This document shows positions 58,760 through 64,000 of a stretch of 64,000 bases of DNA, piece after piece. The position numbers and the translations under genes are program-made. The notes under the pieces are model-generated. The model was not told where the DNA came from. It did no database searches and was given only the letters and a program-made list of their open reading frames with translations. This DNA comes from Planctobacterium marinum (lineage in GTDB: Bacteria; Pseudomonadota; Gammaproteobacteria; Enterobacterales; Alteromonadaceae), in NCBI RefSeq assembly GCF_036322805.1, contig NZ_AP027272.1:3410001-3474000 (forward strand). Direction: 5' to 3'. The number at the start of each line of letters is the position of its first letter. Positions within the stretch are counted from its first letter, which is position 1.

Positions 58760-58791
58760 ACGCCTGACCTTGTTGTCAGGCGTTTTTTTTT
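58760..58791 (+). terminator. Intrinsic terminator on the plus strand
   Basis: Nine-bp stem ACGCCTGAC/GTCAGGCGT with a CTTGTT loop followed by eight or nine Ts. Both flanking genes are on the minus strand, so it does not follow a plus-strand gene that I can see. Confidence 0.8.
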
Positions 58792-58809
58792 GCACCGCCA
58801 AAAAACACA

Positions 58810-60390
58810 TTAAACACCAAATTGTTGCCGCATAAAGGTATCAAAGTCGATCTTGTCATTCGCTTCGATCTTGGTTCGGGCCTGTTGCGACAATTCAGCC
58901 TGCTGCACAAAGAATTCCTCACTGTGCACCGTATAAGCGGCGTCCATTAATGTGCGCTTATGTTGCTCCGCCAGACTGATAGCCAACTCACCATTATCCA
59001 GTTTCTGCTCCTGCAGCATATTGAGTATGCGGCCAGAGAAGGTTAATTCTGGCTCAAGGATTTTCTCCATCTCACCCGCCAGTGCTTGGGTATAATCTTT
59101 ACAGCGATTAACGTTGTCCAACAACTCTGCGAGAGGTTGCATTTCGGCTACCAGTTGTTTTGCCCAATCCCGCAATAACACCGGTTGCCCGGCCCGACTG
59201 AGTGTCGCCTCAGGACAACGACCGGTTTCCACCGCCACTTTAATATTGTGCTCAGTTTCCTCAAAATCCCCCGTTGCAAACGGCGCACTTGGACGAAGTA
59301 AACAGTGTAATAAAAACACATCCAAAAAGTGGATTTGCTGCGCTTCAACGCCAACCGGAGAAAACGGGTTAACGTCTAATGCGCGCACTTCGATATAGCT
59401 TACGCCTCTGTCATCCAATGCATCCGTAGGTTTTTCCAGACTGCGGGTCGGCTGTTTTGGTCTGATGGGAGAATAAAGCTCGTTTTCTATTTGCAGTAGA
59501 TTACCATTCAACTGCTGGAACAAGCCATTGTGCTTTCCATTGAACCTTTCGAAACGCGGTGATGGCGTCTGAATAGCCTGACGCAGTGAGACTACATAGG
59601 CGTCCAGCTCGTTATAACAAATCTGCAAACTGGATTGCGCGTTATTGGTATAGCCCAAATCACTCATACGCAGGGAAGTCGCTCCTTTGAGGTAAATCGA
59701 ACCTTTGCCAATTTCTTCAAACGGTAGATTTGAGCTTTTACCTTGTAAAAATGAACTGCACAAAGCCGGGGAAGAGCCATAAAGATAAGGGATCAACCAA
59801 CAAATTCGGCGATAGTTACGCACCAACCCCATATACGCCGCCGAGATATCTTGCTGCGAACCTGATTGCCCCAGCGCTTCAGACAAATAAGGTGTCCAGA
59901 AATGGCCCGGCAAGGAAAAGTTAAAATGCACTCCCGCGATAGCTTGCATCATACTGCCGTAACGGTTTTTCAAGCCCTGTCGATACAAGGTTTTCATACG
60001 GCCGACATTGGACTCGCCATAATAAGCTAATCGAATTTCGTCTTGGTTTTTAATAAAGCACGGCATACTCATGGGCCACAACATCTCCTCGTCGATGTTG
60101 TGCACTACAAACTTGTGGATGTCCTGTAATTGCTGCAAAGTTTTTTGCGTGCAACTCTCCGGCGGAGTAATAAATTCCATCAGAGATTCAGAGAAATCAG
60201 TGGTGATAAAATGATGAGTTAAAGCAGAACCTAATTTTGCAGGATGATCGGTACTGGCCAGTGTTCCATTGGGATTAATTCTCAAACTCTCTCGCTCAAT
60301 ACCGTGCTGAATGTCACGCAATGTCGAGGCTACATGAGGTTGCTGTAGTACCGTCAACCTTTTGTAAAATGCTTTGTCTGTATTTTGCAA
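58810..60390 (-). CDS. gshA: Glutamate-cysteine ligase
   Basis: 526 aa, proteobacterial type 1. First step of glutathione synthesis. Recognised from GIERESLRINPNGTLA, ALTHHFITTDFSESLMEFITP, and EVRALDVNPFSP. Complete length. Upstream is the M16 peptidase, 138 bp apart. Confidence 0.97.
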   Translation of the reverse strand: MQNTDKAFYKRLTVLQQPHVASTLRDIQHGIERESLRINPNGTLASTDHPAKLGSALTHHFITTDFSESLMEFITPPESCTQKTLQQLQDIHKFVVHNIDEEMLWPMSMPCFIKNQDEIRLAYYGESNVGRMKTLYRQGLKNRYGSMMQAIAGVHFNFSLPGHFWTPYLSEALGQSGSQQDISAAYMGLVRNYRRICWLIPYLYGSSPALCSSFLQGKSSNLPFEEIGKGSIYLKGATSLRMSDLGYTNNAQSSLQICYNELDAYVVSLRQAIQTPSPRFERFNGKHNGLFQQLNGNLLQIENELYSPIRPKQPTRSLEKPTDALDDRGVSYIEVRALDVNPFSPVGVEAQQIHFLDVFLLHCLLRPSAPFATGDFEETEHNIKVAVETGRCPEATLSRAGQPVLLRDWAKQLVAEMQPLAELLDNVNRCKDYTQALAGEMEKILEPELTFSGRILNMLQEQKLDNGELAISLAEQHKRTLMDAAYTVHSEEFFVQQAELSQQARTKIEANDKIDFDTFMRQQFGV

Positions 60391-60409
60391 AACCCATTCC
60401 TATCTTTAC

Positions 60410-60430
60410 ACCGCAGTATTCTGCGGTTTT
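60410..60430. terminator. Hairpin between gshA and the M16 peptidase
   Basis: ACCGCAG/CTGCGGT stem with a TATT loop and a TTTT run on the plus strand. Weak as a terminator for the minus-strand peptidase gene. Confidence 0.4.
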
Positions 60431-60528
60431 ACCATAAGGCAAGCCTGATATGCGGAGCATATCGGTTATTTCAAGGGCTTACCAGTAGATACCAGTAGGC
60501 CTTATCCATAAGAGCCGTCTGAGCTGGA

Positions 60529-63402
60529 TTAAATTTCCAGTGGGATCACTTTTCTGCCTTGTGATTCAGCCCATTGCTTTATTTCCTCGGCTAAGGACTC
60601 TGTATCCGCTACCAACACCACTTGCATGGAATCGGTCTGTAAATGCTTTGCCGCAAGTTGATTCAGGGTATCTAACGTCACGTTAGCAATAATGTTATTC
60701 TGTTGTGCAGGGTAGCTTTTATCCAGACCATATACCGTCATTTGGCGTAAAAACCGCGCCTTACTGCCCGGGGTTTCGTATTTAAGTGCATCTCCTTGGG
60801 TATAGGCGCGACGCATAAACTCCAACTCTTGTTGGGTCATACCCTGTTTCTGGTAGGTTTCAATTTCAGCAAACAGTTCTTTGAGTGCCGCCACCGTATG
60901 CTCTTTATTGATAGCACCACCGGCCTGAAAACGCCCCAGCGTTTTCCCACCCACAAAACTGCTGCGAGCACCATAGGTATAACCTTTGTCTTCTCTCAGA
61001 TTGAGATTGATACGACTGTTAAACATGCCGCCTAACGGGAAGTTCATTAAATTGGTTTTGAAGTGCTCACCAGTGGCGTCATAAGCTAAAAACGGCTTAA
61101 TGATGGCAACGATAGACTGCGCCGCATCAGCATCGTTAACCAGATAAATGGCTTTTTCCTCAAACTCAGGAAACGGTTTGTATTCGGGTATTTCGTAAGC
61201 TTTAGCCGGCCATGTATTGATGAAATCCAATGCCTTGAGCAATTCTGGCTTAGCCAGGCTGCCTACCGATATCACACTGGCCATATGCGCGTTGTAGTAA
61301 TCGTTGTAAAACTGCTTAACATCTTCAAGAGTAATATTGTTAAGCGTCTGTACTGTGCCTGAGTCAGGGATAGCGATGCGATTCTGTTCACCGTACAGCA
61401 CTCGAATTACCGCTTTTGAAGACAAGGTTTGCGGATTCTTGTCAGCCTGCTGTAAAGACTGCATAAGGCGAGTTTTTAGTCTGACAAAATCAGCCTCGTG
61501 AAAGGCCGGTCGAAATAGTTTTTCTTGCAACAAGGCCAGCGTGGCATCGATATTCTCTTCAAGACTGTTGACGTAAACCGAAGTAAAACGTCCGCCGGCG
61601 GAAAAGCTAATGCTGCTACCCAATTTTGCCAGTTCGTTGGCCATGGCTTCATTGCTGTAGTTTTGGGTGGCCTCGGACATCATCATGGCCGTCATGCTTG
61701 CCAGACCAGCTTTATCAATGGGGTCTAACAAAGGCCCACCTTCTAAATTGATAACCAGAGTAACGGTAGGCGTTTCTTTGGTTTCATGAGCCATCAAGGA
61801 TATGCCATTGTTAAGTTCGGTTTGCCAGAAATCGGGAACATTAACTACCGGATTAGGCCCTGCTTTGGGCACAACTGAACGATCAAAGTCATCTTCAGCT
61901 GGCGCGGGAGCCACAGGTTCCTCGGTTACCTTGGCGCTGATGGTGCGCTCTGGTTTAACAAAATCTGGCGCTTTGGCCTGCATCGCCTGTTGCCCCGTGG
62001 GCACAATACTTAAAACAACACTGGCTTTGTCCTTAATATAGGCATTGAAAACCCGCATTACATCGGCTTTTGTGACCGAGCTGTAACGCTCAATATCGTA
62101 CTGCACTTTATCTGGGTCACCGGAAAAAATCTGATTTGAGGCCAGGGTGCTGACTTTGCCAGCGACACTTTGCAAACCAAATACCGTCCCGGATTTAATG
62201 TTGGCTTTAGTGCGCTGCAGATCATCATCACTGACGCCACGCTGTTCAAATTCTTCCAGGGTTTTGCGCATGATCGTCTGCAATTGTGCCAATGACGGCA
62301 CTCGCTGCGGATTGGGCAACGCAATTAATTCAAACTGACAAGCCAGTTCGCGGCAAGGATGCCCAACTCCGGCGTGTACCGCCCAACCTTCTTTCACCAG
62401 GTTTTTATAAAATAGTGAGGTTTTTCCGCCCCCCAAAATATCGGATAAAACATCCAGTGGCGCTTCATCTTCATGACGCACGTACACTGTTGGAAAGGTC
62501 ATTTGCAGCAGTGGCAAATGCACATCATCTTCAATTGTCAGATAGCGGTCCTCAGCCAATTTAACTGGCATCTTTGCCAGTTTTTCCACCTTTTGTCCTC
62601 TGGGAATACCGCCAAAGTATTTGTTTACCCATTTCAGTGTTTGCGCTTCATTAATGGCTCCACCGATGCTAAGAACGGCGCTGTTTGGACCATACCAGCG
62701 AACAAAGAAGGCTTTTAAATCATTAACATCAACTCGGTTTAAATCTTCGATGTAGCCAATAACAGGCCAGCTATACGGGTGATCTTTGGGGTACAGGGCT
62801 TCTGCAATTTTTTCGGATCGCAAGCCATAAGGCTGATTATCCACACGCTGTGCCCGTTCGTTTTTAACGGTTTCCCGCTGTACTTCAAACTTTTCCTGGG
62901 TCACGGCATCCAGCAAAAACCCCATGCGATCCGCTTCCAGCCACAACACCTTTTCCAATTGGTTGGCGGGTACTGTTTGATAGTAGTTAGTGCGGTCGGA
63001 ATTAGTGGTGCCGTTCATATTGCCGCCCGCTTCAGTTATCAGCTCAAAGTGTTGTTCGTCGGCAACATTTTCGGAACCCTGGAACATCATATGTTCAAAA
63101 AAGTGAGCAAATCCTGATTTACCCGGCTCTTCTCTGCTAGAACCTACATGATAAGTCACATCCACGTGTACCAGAGGATCTGAATCGTCCTGATGCAGAA
63201 TAAACGTCAGTCCGTTATCCAGTTGATATTTTTTATAGGGAATTTGGTAGTCACCCTGCGCATCACTTTTGTCTTCCAGTAATACGATGCCCGATGGCAG
63301 AGACGTTTGCTCCGAAGCTGGTGTATTGACCGAGCCAGAGTATTGGCAAGCAGCAAGAGATAAAAGAGAGAGCGCCCAAAATAGACGAAATTTTACGACC
63401 AT
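60529..63402 (-). CDS. M16-family zinc peptidase lipoprotein
   Basis: 957 aa, pitrilysin/insulinase type with two duplicated halves. The active N-half has the inverted zinc motif HFFEHMMF with the distal Glu downstream (ETVKNERAQR); the C-half lacks it and is structural. Lipobox LAAC (Cys19). Expected periplasmic, degrading peptides. Confidence 0.93.
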   Translation of the reverse strand: MVVKFRLFWALSLLSLAACQYSGSVNTPASEQTSLPSGIVLLEDKSDAQGDYQIPYKKYQLDNGLTFILHQDDSDPLVHVDVTYHVGSSREEPGKSGFAHFFEHMMFQGSENVADEQHFELITEAGGNMNGTTNSDRTNYYQTVPANQLEKVLWLEADRMGFLLDAVTQEKFEVQRETVKNERAQRVDNQPYGLRSEKIAEALYPKDHPYSWPVIGYIEDLNRVDVNDLKAFFVRWYGPNSAVLSIGGAINEAQTLKWVNKYFGGIPRGQKVEKLAKMPVKLAEDRYLTIEDDVHLPLLQMTFPTVYVRHEDEAPLDVLSDILGGGKTSLFYKNLVKEGWAVHAGVGHPCRELACQFELIALPNPQRVPSLAQLQTIMRKTLEEFEQRGVSDDDLQRTKANIKSGTVFGLQSVAGKVSTLASNQIFSGDPDKVQYDIERYSSVTKADVMRVFNAYIKDKASVVLSIVPTGQQAMQAKAPDFVKPERTISAKVTEEPVAPAPAEDDFDRSVVPKAGPNPVVNVPDFWQTELNNGISLMAHETKETPTVTLVINLEGGPLLDPIDKAGLASMTAMMMSEATQNYSNEAMANELAKLGSSISFSAGGRFTSVYVNSLEENIDATLALLQEKLFRPAFHEADFVRLKTRLMQSLQQADKNPQTLSSKAVIRVLYGEQNRIAIPDSGTVQTLNNITLEDVKQFYNDYYNAHMASVISVGSLAKPELLKALDFINTWPAKAYEIPEYKPFPEFEEKAIYLVNDADAAQSIVAIIKPFLAYDATGEHFKTNLMNFPLGGMFNSRINLNLREDKGYTYGARSSFVGGKTLGRFQAGGAINKEHTVAALKELFAEIETYQKQGMTQQELEFMRRAYTQGDALKYETPGSKARFLRQMTVYGLDKSYPAQQNNIIANVTLDTLNQLAAKHLQTDSMQVVLVADTESLAEEIKQWAESQGRKVIPLEI

Positions 63403-63625
63403 AAGATATTCCCTGAATCATAGCGGACATTGCAAATCGCTAATAATGGCATCTCAGCTTGAGAATGAGAACCCGCATTGTGTAACAATCATTGGCGGGC
63501 GAAGAATATGCTGTCGGACAACAAATAGAAATAATTCATTTTTAGCTTTGCACCTAAAGCAGTTGCATTCTCTGCCGGGAAACTGAAAAATAAGGAAAAA
63601 GCAGTTGAAGGACTCGGGGCATCGT

Positions 63626-64000
63626 ATGCAACAGGACAAAGAAACGTTATTTGACACTGAGTTTGGGCTGAACCAGCTCAGTGGTAATAGAGATTTACTG
63701 ATCAAAATGTTAGACCGGTTCGCCGCCGATTACGCATCAGTAGGTCAAGAGCTGCAAGACGCTGTTGCACAGCAAGATGTTGCCATCGGAAAAGCCAAAG
63801 CTCACACCATCAAAGGTGTTGCAGGAAACTTGGGGCTTTGGAAGCTGCATCATAGCAGTAAAGAGCTTGAGGAATTATTTAAAGCACCTGACAGTGACTT
63901 TACAGCCTGCCTGGCGAGTTTTAATCAGGTGATGAGCGATACATTCGCTGCGCTGGAACAGTTTAAATCAGGAGACAGCGCGCCCAACGATACAGGCACT
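63626..64000 (+). CDS. Hpt phosphotransfer domain protein (3' end outside window)
   Basis: Open to the window edge; at least 125 aa from the ATG at 63626 (an in-frame TTG at 63605 has AAGGAA upstream and is an alternative). The phospho-acceptor motif AHTIKGVAGNLG and the helical surroundings define an Hpt domain of a phosphorelay. Whether further domains follow is not visible. Confidence 0.85.
   Translation, partial: MQQDKETLFDTEFGLNQLSGNRDLLIKMLDRFAADYASVGQELQDAVAQQDVAIGKAKAHTIKGVAGNLGLWKLHHSSKELEELFKAPDSDFTACLASFNQVMSDTFAALEQFKSGDSAPNDTGT

Overview
The window looks like the chromosome of a marine gammaproteobacterium of the order Alteromonadales (Alteromonas/Glaciecola-like). The basis is gene content: a complete rnfABCDGE operon followed by nth, motY of a sodium-type flagellar motor, smrB/prmB/aroC clustering, yeaG-yeaH-ycgB, DUF2058, and a chromosomal integron. 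Species cannot be fixed from the sequence alone. Housekeeping genes have intermediate GC; the integron cassettes are visibly more AT-rich.

Layout. 1-6.3 kb: a cut-off serine hydrolase lipoprotein, small conserved proteins, divergent queE/queC (7-deazaguanine synthesis) and cysE. 6.3-10.9 kb: a LysR regulator and a MATE exporter translationally coupled to uvrB. 10.9-12.2 kb: a 1.1 kb gene-less AT-rich stretch with a DnaA-box inverted repeat, then a consensus promoter driving two identical tRNA-Asn genes. 12.3-18.8 kb: the Rnf electron-transport operon and an endonuclease III that lacks two of its four iron-sulfur cysteines. 18.8-26 kb: a cold-shock protein, gloA, glpQ, chrA with an antisense-overlapping 49-aa membrane ORF, a secreted B3-like metallo-hydrolase coupled to a DUF442 phosphatase-like protein, and a GntP permease. 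26-31.9 kb: motY, rnt, and an iron/oxidative-stress group (peroxiredoxin, bfd behind Fur-like boxes, grxD, sodB). 32-36.8 kb: the stress module prkA(yeaG)-yeaH-spoVR(ycgB).

36.9-46.3 kb is the most unusual region: a sedentary chromosomal integron. A divergent IntI integrase has a consensus LexA box 28 bp upstream. A 220-bp attI region holds three exact copies of a 12-bp motif. It is followed by 13 inferred gene cassettes, all reading away from intI. The first seven end in intact ~103-117 bp attC sites whose R'' and R' cores obey the expected complementarity. Cassette 8 and its attC were cut by an IS3-family element. Beyond it the attC sites are progressively eroded. Almost none of the cassette products is recognisable; most are small, membrane-bound or exported, and one is a class C beta-lactamase-fold hydrolase.

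46.5-64 kb returns to core-type genes: a tandem universal stress protein, a methyltransferase with an apparent poly-A slip, an outer-membrane barrel protein, small membrane proteins, a Rof-like antiterminator, a retropepsin-like protease, an MFS transporter without a canonical start codon, aroC-prmB, smrB, an orphan histidine kinase, a lytic transglycosylase, gshA, an M16 peptidase and a cut-off Hpt protein.
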